64,000 nucleotides of DNA from Phycisphaerales bacterium (GCA_028289195.1 JANQQR010000024.1:62001-126000), one strand, 5' to 3'. Counted from the stretch's first letter, positions 23,432 through 31,708 are shown. Numbers and translations: made by a program. Notes: generated by a model from the letters alone, not told the origin.

Positions 23432-26110
23432 ATGGACCGCCAGCTCGAATCCCGCGCGATCGCTGAAAACGTTGAGGGCCCGCCCCTCGTCACCACGCGG
23501 ATGGACACGCACTGCCATTCGCACGCGAGCAACAAGCCCGTCATCAGGGCGCTCGGCGCGATCGACATGCCCGAGTGCTTCAGCCCGCCCGAGAAGGTCT
23601 ACGACCAGGCCCGCGCCCGGGGCATGGACCTCGTCACCATCACCGACCACGACACGATCCGCGGCGCCCTCGAACTCCACGAGCGGGGATTCGAGGGGTT
23701 CGTCATCGGCCAGGAAGTCAGCGTCCGCTTCCCCGAGGACCGATGCCTGCTCCACGTCCTCACCTGGGGCCTGACGCCCGAACTCGCCGAGGAGATCGAC
23801 TCCATCGGCCTCCGCGACGATGTGTACCACTTCGCCTACTGGCTCTTCGAGAACAACCTGCCGCACGCCCTGGCCCACCCGCTCTACGTCCAGAACGGCA
23901 AGCTCACCGAGTGGCACCTCGAACGCTGCCTCCTGCTGTTCAAAGGCTGGGAGACGCTCAACGGCGCACATTCCGGCACCCATCGGGGAACGGTCGAGCG
24001 CTACCTTCGCGCGTTCACCCCCAAGCGCACGCAGGAACTCACCTTCAAGCACCAGCTCGAGCCCATGTGGTCGCGCATCTGGCAGAAGGGTCGCACGGGA
24101 GGCTCAGACGATCACGGCCTGCTCAACATCGGGCGCACCTACACATCGGTCTCCGACGAGGAACGCCGGAAGATCACCGACCCCGCGGAGTTCCTCCGGC
24201 GCGTTGTCGCCGGGCACGGCGAGCCGGGCGGGGTCGCCGGGCACTCCTCCCTCCTGGCCCACCAGCTCGCCACCGTCGGGGCCCAGTACTACGCCGAGCG
24301 CCTCCACGCCCACGCCGACCCCGTGCAGCAGCGCGTGGGCGCCACGCTCGCCCGCTTCGCCGGTGTCGACTCTCCGTCGCCGAGCAAGGCCTCGCTCATC
24401 GCGCATCGCGCCAAGCAGCGGGTACTGCGCGGACGCAAGGGCCAGCGCCCGCTGCCACTGCTCGATGCGCTCAAGTCGCAGCTCGGGCCGATCCTGGAGA
24501 AGTACCCCGATCTCAAGGCGTGCCTCGACCCTGACTCGTGGGACGACGGCGCACCGATCTCGCAGCACGAGCGCATGGCCGAGTTCACCGAAGACCTGGC
24601 GGGTGCGCTCGGCAACATGATGGCGACCGGCGCGATCAACAGCCTGCGAGACGCCGATCGCGCGGGGATCGCCGATCACCTGCTGAGCTACCTTCTGGTG
24701 AACATCGCTCAGCTGCCCTACCTGTTCAGCCTCTTTCATCAGAACAAGGAGCGCCCGATGCTCGAGAAGCTCGATCACGATCTCGCCGCCAGGACGGGCG
24801 AGAGCGGCGCGAGCGTGCTCGACCGCCCGATGCGCGTCGCGCTGTTCACCGACACGCTCGGCGATGTCAACGGCGTCTGCCGCTTCATCCAGAACGTCGC
24901 CTACCAGGCGAACCAGACCGATCGGGACCTGCAGGTCATTACTTCGACGACGTTCCCGACACCCGAGTGGGACAACATCCACAACTTCGAGCCCGTCTTC
25001 GCCACGAAGATGCCCAAGTACGAGCAGCTCGAGGTGGTGCTCCCGCCGCTCATGAAGATCCTGCGCTACGTCGATAGGCACCAGCCCGACGCGATCCACA
25101 TCTCCACCCCCGGGCCCGTCGGAATGATCGGGTACATCGCCGGCAAGATGCTGCGCGTGCCCGTGCTCGGCGTGTACCACACCGACTTCCCCGCCTACGT
25201 CGACCACCTCTTCGACGACCACGCCTTCACGTGGATCTGCTCGGAGTACATGAAGTTCTTCTACCGGCCGTTCTCGGCGATCTTCACCCGCTCGGCCGAC
25301 TACGTCGATTCGCTCGTTGATCTGAGCATGCCCCGCGAGAAGATCGTGCGCCTCATGCCCGGTCTCGAGACCTCGCGATTCAACACGTCGTACCAGGACC
25401 GTTCGATCTGGAATTCCCTCGCCGCCGAGCCCGGCGCCGGCCTCGAGGGCCTCGACGACCCCGATGCGATCAAGGTGCTCTATGTCGGGCGCGTCAGCAT
25501 CGAGAAGAACCTCCCGATGCTCACCAAGGCCTGGAGCCAGGTGCACAAGCGCGCCGCGGCTACGGGGAAGAAGGCCCACCTCGTCGTCGTCGGTGACGGT
25601 CCTTACCGGAGCATCATGGACGAGGAACTCCGCGGGATGGACGTCCACTTCCTGGGCTTCCGCCACGCCAGGGAGCTCTCGACCATCTACGCCTCGAGCG
25701 ACATGTTCGTCTTCCCTTCGCTCACCGACACGCTCGGGCAGGTCGTCATGGAGAGTCAGTCCTCGGGCCTGCCGGTGATCGTCAGCGACGAGGGCGGGCC
25801 GAAGGAGGTCGTCGAAGACGGGCGCACGGGCTTCGTCCTCCCCGGCGATCGCTCCGGCGCCTGGGTCGACGCGATGGTCCGGCTCATCACCGACGACGAT
25901 CGGCGCGTCGCGATGGGCCAGGCCGCGGCCGAGTCGATGAAGCCCTACGACATCCGCCACTCGTTCGAGCACTTCTGGGATGTCCACGCCGAAGCCTGGC
26001 ACGAGCACCTGCGCCAGCGGGGCATCACACCGCACGCGGACGCCAGAGCCGAGCCCGCGTCCGCCTCCCGCGCCCCCGACGGCGCTCGCTCCGACGCCGC
26101 AGCGGTCTGA
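23432..26110 (+). CDS. PHP-domain / GT4 glycosyltransferase fusion protein
   Basis: An 892-residue two-part protein. Residues 20-260 are a PHP phosphoesterase-like domain with the first metal motif in MDTHCHSHAS (HxH), TITDHDTI, the HALAHPLYV and NGAHSG segments, and GSDDHG. A helical linker (about 290-460) follows. From about 470 the protein is a GT-B glycosyltransferase of family 4 (MRVALFTDTLGDVNGVCRF, GVYHTDFPAYV, YVGRVSIEKNLPML, FPSLTDTLGQVVMESQSSGLPVI), resembling enzymes that glycosylate diacylglycerol or phosphatidylinositol. Glycosyl transfer to a lipid, with the PHP part removing a phosphate from a related intermediate, is a reasonable inference. GGAGC before ATG 23432 supports the start; ATG 23501 is an alternative. 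The C-terminal 40 residues are disordered. Confidence 0.88.
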   Translation: MDRQLESRAIAENVEGPPLVTTRMDTHCHSHASNKPVIRALGAIDMPECFSPPEKVYDQARARGMDLVTITDHDTIRGALELHERGFEGFVIGQEVSVRFPEDRCLLHVLTWGLTPELAEEIDSIGLRDDVYHFAYWLFENNLPHALAHPLYVQNGKLTEWHLERCLLLFKGWETLNGAHSGTHRGTVERYLRAFTPKRTQELTFKHQLEPMWSRIWQKGRTGGSDDHGLLNIGRTYTSVSDEERRKITDPAEFLRRVVAGHGEPGGVAGHSSLLAHQLATVGAQYYAERLHAHADPVQQRVGATLARFAGVDSPSPSKASLIAHRAKQRVLRGRKGQRPLPLLDALKSQLGPILEKYPDLKACLDPDSWDDGAPISQHERMAEFTEDLAGALGNMMATGAINSLRDADRAGIADHLLSYLLVNIAQLPYLFSLFHQNKERPMLEKLDHDLAARTGESGASVLDRPMRVALFTDTLGDVNGVCRFIQNVAYQANQTDRDLQVITSTTFPTPEWDNIHNFEPVFATKMPKYEQLEVVLPPLMKILRYVDRHQPDAIHISTPGPVGMIGYIAGKMLRVPVLGVYHTDFPAYVDHLFDDHAFTWICSEYMKFFYRPFSAIFTRSADYVDSLVDLSMPREKIVRLMPGLETSRFNTSYQDRSIWNSLAAEPGAGLEGLDDPDAIKVLYVGRVSIEKNLPMLTKAWSQVHKRAAATGKKAHLVVVGDGPYRSIMDEELRGMDVHFLGFRHARELSTIYASSDMFVFPSLTDTLGQVVMESQSSGLPVIVSDEGGPKEVVEDGRTGFVLPGDRSGAWVDAMVRLITDDDRRVAMGQAAAESMKPYDIRHSFEHFWDVHAEAWHEHLRQRGITPHADARAEPASASRAPDGARSDAAAV

Positions 26111-26114
26111 CGCT

Positions 26115-26594
26115 TCAGCCTCGGCGGGCCCGGAAGAACGAGCGCAGCAATTCTGCGCTCTCATCGGCCATCAGCCCCGCGATCGGGCGCACGCGATGGT
26201 TGAGGCGCGCATCGTCGGTGAGGTCGTAGAGCGAGCCCGCGGCGCCGGCCTTCGGATCGCTCGCCCCGAACACCAGGCGCCCGACGCGCGCCTGCACGAT
26301 AGCCCCGGCGCACATCGGGCAGGGCTCGAGCGTCACGCACAGCGTGCACTCGTTCAGGCGCCAGTCGCCAATGGCATCGCACGCTTGTCTGATCGCGCCG
26401 ATCTCGGCGTGCCCGAGCGGGTCGTTCTCCGCCTCGCGCGTGTTCGATCCCTCCCCGAGCACCCGCCCGGACTCGGTTTCGTAGACGACCGCTCCGATCG
26501 GCGCCTCGCCGCGCTCGCCGGCTTCGCGGGCGAGTTCAAGGGCGCGCCGCATCATGCGCGAGTCGAGCTCTGTTGCACCTTCACCAGGGTCCAC
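26115..26594 (-). CDS. tadA: tRNA adenosine(34) deaminase
   Basis: A 159-residue TadA. The zinc and catalytic motifs are present: HAEIGAI (His and the proton-shuttle Glu near residues 62-64) and PCPMCAGAI with two zinc cysteines near 92 and 95, followed by GASDPKAGAAGSLYDL and the C-terminal ESAELLRSFFRARR helix. It converts A34 to inosine in tRNA-Arg. The start is GTG 26594: AGGAGG lies six bases upstream, inside the end of tatC, and only one base separates the tatC stop from the GTG, so translation is probably coupled. Confidence 0.93.
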   Translation of the reverse strand: MDPGEGATELDSRMMRRALELAREAGERGEAPIGAVVYETESGRVLGEGSNTREAENDPLGHAEIGAIRQACDAIGDWRLNECTLCVTLEPCPMCAGAIVQARVGRLVFGASDPKAGAAGSLYDLTDDARLNHRVRPIAGLMADESAELLRSFFRARRG

Positions 26595-26595
26595 G

Positions 26596-27582
26596 TCACG
26601 CCTCCTGGTCGCCGTCGGTGGGGGCGCCCTTCGACCCGAGCCCCCGCGCGACCCGAGACGCCGGCACGACCTTCATCAGGATCAGCCCGAACTCGAACAG
26701 CCCGTACAGGCAGCTGGCCAGGATCAGGAGCGACCACGGGTCCTGCGTCGGCAAGAGCGCCGAGCCCACGGCACACCCGAAGAGCACGTGCTTCCGGTAC
26801 GGCTTGAGATCGTCCGGCTCGAAGATGCCCGCCCATGACAGCAGCATCAGCACCAGCGGCACCTGGAACGCGATCGCGAACGCCACGCCCAGCATGAACA
26901 CCAGGTTGATGTATTCGCTGATGCGGTACTGCTGCGCGATCCCGCGCGACGAAACCAGCGGCAGTCCCATCACCTCGCCGTTCGACAGCGCCATGCGCAG
27001 CTGCTGCATCGACTCGTTGATCCACATCGACCCCGCGGGCGGGTCGACGGGATCGATCGCCAGCAGCGGGGGGCCTGTGAACAGCTCGACCCCCGCGGGC
27101 AGCGCCTGCGTCGCGACGTCCGGCGCCCCCAGCCCCGCGCCGAACCGGATCAGGAACAGCAGCGAGATCGGCAGCAGCACGAAGTACAGCACCGCTATCC
27201 CCAGCAGGGTCAGCACCACCGACATCGGGAGCAGGAAGTAGACGAACCGGCGCTCCTCGGGATAGAGCCCCGGCGAGAGGAACAGCCAGAACTGGAACAG
27301 CGCCCACGGCAGGCCCACCAAGACCGCCGCCACCAGGGCGACCTTGATGTAGGCCCCGAACGCCTCGACCGGGCTCGTCGCCAGCAGCGTCTGGGGCTGG
27401 CCCGCCTCCTTGAGTTGCTCCATCAGCGGCTGCGTGAGCAGATCGAAGAGCGCGTGCCCGACGAACAGGCCCCCGAGGAACAGGACGAACAGCCCGACGA
27501 GCGTGACCACGAGGCGCTTGCGCAGCTCCTCGAGGTGCTCGCCAAAGGACATCAGCTTGGGGTCGTGGGGTCGATCGGCCAT
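26596..27582 (-). CDS. tatC: TatC, twin-arginine translocase subunit
   Basis: A 328-residue TatC with six predicted membrane helices. MSFGEHLEELRKRLV (11-25) is the conserved cytoplasmic N terminus that contacts signal peptides; SPVEAFGAYIKVAL and LSPGLYPEERR are the next family signatures; LVFMLGVAFAIAFQVPLVL and the last two helices complete the fold. It is about 70 residues longer than E. coli TatC because the periplasmic loop between helices 3 and 4 (roughly 170-235) is enlarged. TatC recognises folded cargo with RR signals, such as the reductase at 0.2 kb and epimerase at 52 kb. tatA/B are not in the window. tadA follows one base after the stop. Confidence 0.94.
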   Translation of the reverse strand: MADRPHDPKLMSFGEHLEELRKRLVVTLVGLFVLFLGGLFVGHALFDLLTQPLMEQLKEAGQPQTLLATSPVEAFGAYIKVALVAAVLVGLPWALFQFWLFLSPGLYPEERRFVYFLLPMSVVLTLLGIAVLYFVLLPISLLFLIRFGAGLGAPDVATQALPAGVELFTGPPLLAIDPVDPPAGSMWINESMQQLRMALSNGEVMGLPLVSSRGIAQQYRISEYINLVFMLGVAFAIAFQVPLVLMLLSWAGIFEPDDLKPYRKHVLFGCAVGSALLPTQDPWSLLILASCLYGLFEFGLILMKVVPASRVARGLGSKGAPTDGDQEA

Positions 27583-27712
27583 CGTGCGTCCGGCGCGCCG
27601 GTCATCGGCACGCTCTGATCGAGCGACAGCATACGCCGCGAGGCGCGTGCACCCATCCTGCGATCAAGAAGGCGGGATCGGCAGGGCCGGACGGCCCGTC
27701 GAAGCCGGTGCC

Positions 27713-27982
27713 CTAGTAGGGGGTGGTCGTGTAGACCAGGCGGCTCGGGCGATCGATCAGCAGGAACCTCGCGGTGTCCTCGCGCATCGCCCGGAAGTTG
27801 GTGTTGGACATGTAGTGCCAGTTGTTGTTGGCCTCGGACCGGCTCTTGGAGAGGCTCGCCACCTTCGGGGCCGGATTCAGTCGGATCTTGCCCGTCTGAC
27901 CGCAGGCACCCAGCGTGAGCGGCATGGCGACCAGGGCGGCGATCATCGAGACGCGAGCGAGATTCCGGCAACGGGTGGTCAT
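27713..27982 (-). CDS. Small lipoprotein
   Basis: An 89-residue predicted lipoprotein: signal segment MIAALVAMPLTLGAC with lipobox LGAC (Cys near residue 27), then a short polar mature part of about 60 residues (SEANNNWHYMSNTNFRAMREDTARFLL, ending LVYTTTPY). The open frame starts further upstream, but ATG 27982 is preceded by AGAGG and begins the signal. The mature part has no recognised domain, although the conserved-looking Asn/Trp/Arg run suggests selection. It probably sits in the envelope; function unknown. Confidence 0.7.
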   Translation of the reverse strand: MTTRCRNLARVSMIAALVAMPLTLGACGQTGKIRLNPAPKVASLSKSRSEANNNWHYMSNTNFRAMREDTARFLLIDRPSRLVYTTTPY

Positions 27983-28300
27983 GGTCAAACCTCTTCGAAA
28001 CAGACGAGATCCAGCGGGTCGTTCCTGCGGGGCGGTCCGTGGCCCCTCTGGGCCCCGGGCCGATCGGATCGGGCCCGCCGCGACGGGGGTTGTACCGGCG
28101 GGGCGGCGCTCCGTCAACGCTCCGCAGAACCGTTCGACGCGGGCCCCGAGCCCCGGTTCCGGCCAGATGCCGAACCGGCGAGCCGCGTGATCGGACGCCA
28201 GCCTTTACGCATTTCCCCTCGCTCGGTTTCGGTCCCCCGAACACCGATTTGTGTTTGCGCAAAAGCGCACATCCCCGCGTGCACCGGGCGCCCCGCAGGG
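27983..28300. other. Intergenic, about 318 bases
   Basis: Lies between the divergent small lipoprotein gene and the candidate 6S RNA. I see no gene; it presumably holds the lipoprotein promoter, but I could not pick one. GTGTTTGCGCAAAAGCGCAC at 28251-28270 contains the small dyad TGCGCaaaaGCGCA. Confidence 0.4.
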
Positions 28301-28306
28301 TAGTCT
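28301..28306 (+). promoter_or_regulatory. -10 box (TAGTCT) of candidate 6S RNA
   Basis: TAGTCT has the TANNNT form and would start transcription at about 28313-28316, exactly where the closing helix of the predicted RNA begins. No good -35 is visible. Confidence 0.5.
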
Positions 28307-28312
28307 TGCACC

Positions 28313-28507
28313 TAGACGCCCCGGGCCAGGAGAGACAGGGTCCGCGCGGCAATGCTCGTACCTTTTCCCCACTTGAGGGAGCCGGGAACACCGGGCGAAG
28401 ACCAGGCCTCCAACGAGTGGAAGGTCGGGACCCGGGAATCGGCACCCACCTCGCAGCAGGCGAGGTGCGAGCATTGGCGGGCCCCCTCCCGGTCACCGGG
28501 GCGTTTT
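28313..28507 (+). ncRNA. ssrS: Candidate 6S RNA
   Basis: A non-coding stretch of about 190 bases that folds by hand into the 6S plan. The two ends pair perfectly (CGCCCCGG 28317-28324 with CCGGGGCG 28496-28503). A bulged closing rod continues inward to AATGCTCG (28351-28358) with CGAGCATT (28468-28475). A large central bubble follows: 5' side 28359-28380, 3' side 28444-28467 carrying its own hairpin (CACCTCG, 7-base loop, CGAGGTG). The upper arm is an interrupted stem: GCCG/CGGC, CCGGG/CCCGG, GACC/GGTC and CTC/GAG capped by CAAC. 6S RNA mimics an open promoter and sequesters the housekeeping RNA polymerase. The RNA has its own -10 and a terminator, separate from cysE. A cysE leader element is the main alternative. 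Confidence 0.72.
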
Positions 28508-28510
28508 TCT
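28486..28510 (+). terminator. Rho-independent terminator of candidate 6S RNA
   Basis: CCCGG (28488-28492), loop TCA and CCGGG (28496-28500) form a tight hairpin followed by GCG and five T (28504-28508). Its 3' arm also pairs with the RNA's 5' end, so terminator hairpin and closing helix are alternatives, which would allow release followed by refolding. Confidence 0.65.
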
Positions 28511-28541
28511 GCGCCCGCTCCGGACCCCGCCGGCCCATTGG

Positions 28542-28547
28542 TACGAT
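28542..28547 (+). promoter_or_regulatory. -10 box (TACGAT) of leaderless cysE
   Basis: TACGAT is seven bases before GTG 28555 and lies after the 6S terminator, giving cysE its own promoter. Confidence 0.5.
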
Positions 28548-28554
28548 CCGGCGC

Positions 28555-29574
28555 GTGAACGACGCCACGCACCCCAGCAGCCCCGACTCGCCGATCGCCC
28601 ACGGCTCCCAGCTCGGCGAAGACCTCGTCCAGGAGATGACCCGGGCCATCGTCGAGGAGCCCCGGACCACCCACCTCGCCACCCACCAGCTCCCCAGCCG
28701 CGAGCGACTGGCCGACATGATGGAGCAGATCCGCGCCCTCATGTTCCCGGGCTTCTTCGGGCACCGCGGCCTCACCGAGGAGGGGATGGAGGCCCACGTT
28801 TCCGAGGAGCTCGCTCGTGTCTGGCACGTCGCCGAAGAGCAGATCCGGCGCGTGATGCACTACGTGCGCGACCCCGGCGCGCCCGGGGCCGACGCCGAGG
28901 GGCGCCTCTCCAAGGCCGCCAGCGCCACCCGCGCCCGCGAGCTCGCCGACCGGTTCCTCGCCACGTTCCCGACGCTGAAGCGCAAGCTCACGCTCGACGT
29001 CCAGGCCGGCTTCGACGGCGATCCCGCCGCCAAGCACCTCGACGAGACGATCTTCTGCTACCCGGGCGTCGACGCGATCATGACCCATCGCGTCGCGCAC
29101 GAGCTCTACAAGCTCGAGGTCCCGCTGCTGCCGCGCATCATCCAGGAGATGGTCCACAGCCGCACCGGGATCGACGTCCACCCGGGCGCGACCGTGGGCG
29201 ATTCGTTCTTCATCGACCACGGCGGCGGCACGGTCATCGGCGAGACGACCCACATCGGCAACCACGTGCGCATCTACCAGGGCGTCACGCTCGGGAACAA
29301 GAGCTTCCAGGTCGACGATTCGGGGCGCATGATCCGCGGCACCAAGCGCCATCCCACGATCGGCGATCGCGTGGTCATCTACGCCGACGCCTGTGTCCTC
29401 GGGGGCGACACGATCATCGGCGACGACTGCATCATCTCCGGCTCGGTCTACGTCACCCAGTCGGTCCCCGCGGGCCACATCGTGCGTCAGGAGAAGCCCG
29501 AGCTCATCCTGCGCGAGGCGTGGAAGCGCAGCATGGACGTGCCCGGCCTGCCGGTCGACGAAGAAAAGAAGTAG
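28555..29574 (+). CDS. cysE: Serine O-acetyltransferase
   Basis: A 339-residue serine acetyltransferase of the EpsC-like long type. A helical N-terminal domain (to about 190, ending with CYPGVDAIMTHRVAHELYK) leads into the left-handed beta-helix with hexapeptide repeats (GIDVHPGATVGDSFFIDHGGGTVIGETTHIGNHVRIYQGVTLG region). The catalytic His-Asp pair is in MTHRVAHEL and DVHPGA, and FFIDHG is the substrate loop. It acetylates serine from acetyl-CoA, the first step of cysteine synthesis. Cysteine is also a bacillithiol component, and a BshB1-like gene is at 9.5 kb. The start is GTG 28555 behind a TANNNT box, without a ribosome site. A cysK partner is not adjacent. Confidence 0.93.
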   Translation: MNDATHPSSPDSPIAHGSQLGEDLVQEMTRAIVEEPRTTHLATHQLPSRERLADMMEQIRALMFPGFFGHRGLTEEGMEAHVSEELARVWHVAEEQIRRVMHYVRDPGAPGADAEGRLSKAASATRARELADRFLATFPTLKRKLTLDVQAGFDGDPAAKHLDETIFCYPGVDAIMTHRVAHELYKLEVPLLPRIIQEMVHSRTGIDVHPGATVGDSFFIDHGGGTVIGETTHIGNHVRIYQGVTLGNKSFQVDDSGRMIRGTKRHPTIGDRVVIYADACVLGGDTIIGDDCIISGSVYVTQSVPAGHIVRQEKPELILREAWKRSMDVPGLPVDEEKK

Positions 29575-29578
29575 GGCG

Positions 29579-30355
29579 TCAGTCCGTCAGCGGAGGCGGC
29601 ACGTCCACCTCGTCCATTCGCGGCGCCGGACGCTCGCTCGGCTCGCCCCGCGAGCCGGCGCTCTCGGCGCGCTCGACCAGATCCTCCATCCGGCTCAGCA
29701 CGCGATCGCGAACCCGCGGAGGCAGAGCCCCGAGGCGTTTGGCCAGGCGATCGATGCGCGCACTGTCGGCGGCATCGATCGACGCGCCCCGCCCGCCCAC
29801 AGCCTCGGGCGCGGGCGCGTCGCGCATCATCCGTTCCTCCCGTGCTCGCCCGATCTCCTCGGCGATGCGCCGCTCGAGGTATTCCCGCTGCGCTTCGTCA
29901 AGCTCGCCCCACACCTCCCCGTAGAACCGGTCGGGCCTCGGCGCGTCGCGCATCAGCCCGCGTCGCTCCTGGGGATCCAGATCTTCCAGCTTCTTTCCCC
30001 CGAGCGCTTCGCGCCGGAACGCCTGCACCTCCCGCTGGTACTCGCGCCCGATCTCGCGCACGCGTGCCTGCTGTTCGGGGCTCAGGCGCGCACCCGCGGG
30101 AGCCCCGGGCGATGACATCTCGCGAAGTACCGTTCGGTACAGGCGCAGGGGCACTCGATCGCGGGCCATCCGCGGGTCGCCCGTCCCGGGCGCGAACGTA
30201 TCGCTCACGCCGGGCACTGCGCGTTCGTCCACCTCCGGGCCGCGCAGCACCTCGGACGGTTCGGCGTCCGGTTCCTGATCCTGCGCCGGAGGCTCCGAAG
30301 CGCGCAGGTGCGTGACCATCAGACCGAGAGCTGCGAGCGCCAAGAGCCGGTGCAT
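29579..30355 (-). CDS. Exported charged helical protein of unknown function
   Basis: A 258-residue protein with a short signal peptide (MHRLLALAALGLMVTHLRAS). The mature part is Glu/Arg/Ala-rich and mostly helical: QQARVREIGREYQREVQAFRREALG and AQREYLERRIAEEIGRAREERM could be amphipathic helices of the periplasmic CpxP/Spy-like kind, and a repeated MRDAP appears at LMRDAPRPDRF and MMRDAPAPEAV. ATG 30355 has AGGAGG four bases upstream. It converges on cysE with a 4-base gap and is divergent from mrp. A periplasmic chaperone or stress sensor is a guess only. Confidence 0.72.
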   Translation of the reverse strand: MHRLLALAALGLMVTHLRASEPPAQDQEPDAEPSEVLRGPEVDERAVPGVSDTFAPGTGDPRMARDRVPLRLYRTVLREMSSPGAPAGARLSPEQQARVREIGREYQREVQAFRREALGGKKLEDLDPQERRGLMRDAPRPDRFYGEVWGELDEAQREYLERRIAEEIGRAREERMMRDAPAPEAVGGRGASIDAADSARIDRLAKRLGALPPRVRDRVLSRMEDLVERAESAGSRGEPSERPAPRMDEVDVPPPLTD

Positions 30356-30428
30356 AGGGCCTCCTTCCATCCACCCGCCGAACGGACGATCGCCCCGGTC
30401 ATTGCCGGGCGATCACCGGCGGCGCGCG

Positions 30429-30434
30429 TATCAT
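30429..30434 (+). promoter_or_regulatory. -10 box (TATCAT) upstream of mrp
   Basis: TATCAT is about 60 bases before ATG 30494, leaving a leader that contains the GGGAGGT ribosome site. It belongs to the leadered class. Confidence 0.4.
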
Positions 30435-30493
30435 CGCCTCTGCGGGCCGCGAACGCGCGTTCTCGGAACCAGCCAACCCACGCGGGAGGTCCC

Positions 30494-31708
30494 ATGCCGG
30501 CGATGACCAAGGAGCAGGTGCTCGAAGCGCTCAGCAGCATCAAGGACGCCGATTCGGGCAGGAGCCTCGTCGACGCCGGGGTCGTGGCCAAGGTCAGCGC
30601 CTGCGACGGCTGGATCAACGTCATCCTCAGCGAGCAGATCCCCGGAGCCGGGCGAGAGGAGATCGAGGGCATCTGCCGCCAGTCCATCGAGCACATCGCC
30701 GGGCAGCTCGGCGCCTCGATCGAGCGGGTCACCTTCGAGTACGGCCCATCCGGCCCGCCCCCCGCGCACCCGAACCGCCCGCCCCGCGTCGAGACCACCG
30801 TCGAGACACGCGCCACCGTCGACCAGCCCCGCGACATCCCCCTCAAGCAGGCCTCGAGCTCCAAGACGACGAGCCAGGGCCAGGCCCAGGCGGGCGAGGC
30901 ATCGCTGCCCAACGTCAAGCACTGCATCGCCGTCGGCGCGGGCAAGGGCGGGGTCGGCAAGAGCACCGTCAGCCTCAACCTCGCCGTCGCGCTCGCCAAG
31001 TGCGGCCACTCGGTCGGGCTCCTCGACGGCGATATCTACGGCCCGAGCGTCCCCACCCTCCTCGGCCTCGGCTCGAGCGACACCGTCGTCCACGAGGGCA
31101 TGCTCCAGCCGTTCTACACCCACGGCATCAAGGCCATGACGATCGGCAAGCTCGTTGATCCCGAGAAGCCCCTGATCTGGCGAGGCCCGATGGCCCACGG
31201 CGCCTTCAAGCAGCTCGTCGAGCAGACGCAGTGGGGCGGACTCGACTACCTGATCATCGACCTGCCCCCCGGCACCGGCGACGTCCCGCTGACCATGGCC
31301 CAGATGCTCGCCCTCAGCGGCGCGATCATCGTGTGCACGCCCCAGAAGGTCGCCCAGGACGACGCCGTCCGCGCCGCGCGGATGTTCCAGCAGCTCAACA
31401 TTGATGTTCTCGGCGTTGTCGAGAACATGAGCTACTTCATCGGCGACGACGGGAAGGAGTACGACCTCTTCGGTCGCGGCGGCGCCGAGCAGATGGCCCA
31501 GCGCCTCGGCCTGCCCTTCCTCGCCTCGATCCCGATCTCCATGGACCTTCGCGCCAACTCGGACAACGGCGACCCCAGCGCCAACTTCGAGGGCGACGAG
31601 CGCCTGCGCGACGCCCTCATCGTCCTGGCAAAGCGCGTCGAAGACGAGGTCGCGCTCGCGAAGATGCGCTCGAAGATCCACGGCGGGCCGAGCTTGACGG
31701 TCAGCTAG
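30494..31708 (+). CDS. mrp: Mrp/NBP35-family P-loop ATPase (iron-sulfur carrier family)
   Basis: A 404-residue Mrp protein. Residues 5-85 are the DUF59/MIP18-like domain; 86-138 a proline- and serine-rich linker; and from about 143 the ATPase domain, with the deviant Walker A GAGKGGVGKSTVS (148-160), LLDGDIYGPSVP, IIDLPPGTGD and CTPQKVAQDDAVRA. Family members carry or insert Fe-S clusters. The usual CxxC in the ENMSYF-x-CPxCG segment is absent: the protein reads ENMSYFIGDDGKEYDLFG. That variant exists in some Mrp lineages but argues for a different way of holding a cluster, or none. GGGAGGT supports ATG 30494. The 3' end overlaps rmuC by eight bases, convergently. Confidence 0.9.
   Translation: MPAMTKEQVLEALSSIKDADSGRSLVDAGVVAKVSACDGWINVILSEQIPGAGREEIEGICRQSIEHIAGQLGASIERVTFEYGPSGPPPAHPNRPPRVETTVETRATVDQPRDIPLKQASSSKTTSQGQAQAGEASLPNVKHCIAVGAGKGGVGKSTVSLNLAVALAKCGHSVGLLDGDIYGPSVPTLLGLGSSDTVVHEGMLQPFYTHGIKAMTIGKLVDPEKPLIWRGPMAHGAFKQLVEQTQWGGLDYLIIDLPPGTGDVPLTMAQMLALSGAIIVCTPQKVAQDDAVRAARMFQQLNIDVLGVVENMSYFIGDDGKEYDLFGRGGAEQMAQRLGLPFLASIPISMDLRANSDNGDPSANFEGDERLRDALIVLAKRVEDEVALAKMRSKIHGGPSLTVS

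Noticed and set aside
23265..23774. Leaderless GTG gene behind TACGAT at 23252
   Set aside because: The spacing fits the leaderless pattern, but the frame is Arg/Ser/Pro-rich, overlaps the PHP gene out of frame and shows no protein character.
24104..26164. 686-residue minus-strand frame opposite the PHP-glycosyltransferase
   Set aside because: Shadow frame; the plus strand has intact PHP and GT motifs throughout.
28381..28475. Small SRP (4.5S) RNA in the same interval
   Set aside because: The invariant GGAAG-GNAGCAG domain of SRP RNA is absent.
28313..28510. Riboswitch or T-box leader controlling cysE
   Set aside because: No SAM, T-box or cobalamin core motif is visible, and a separate TANNNT box directly before the cysE start makes the upstream RNA an independent unit. 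The terminal helix and bubble fit 6S better.
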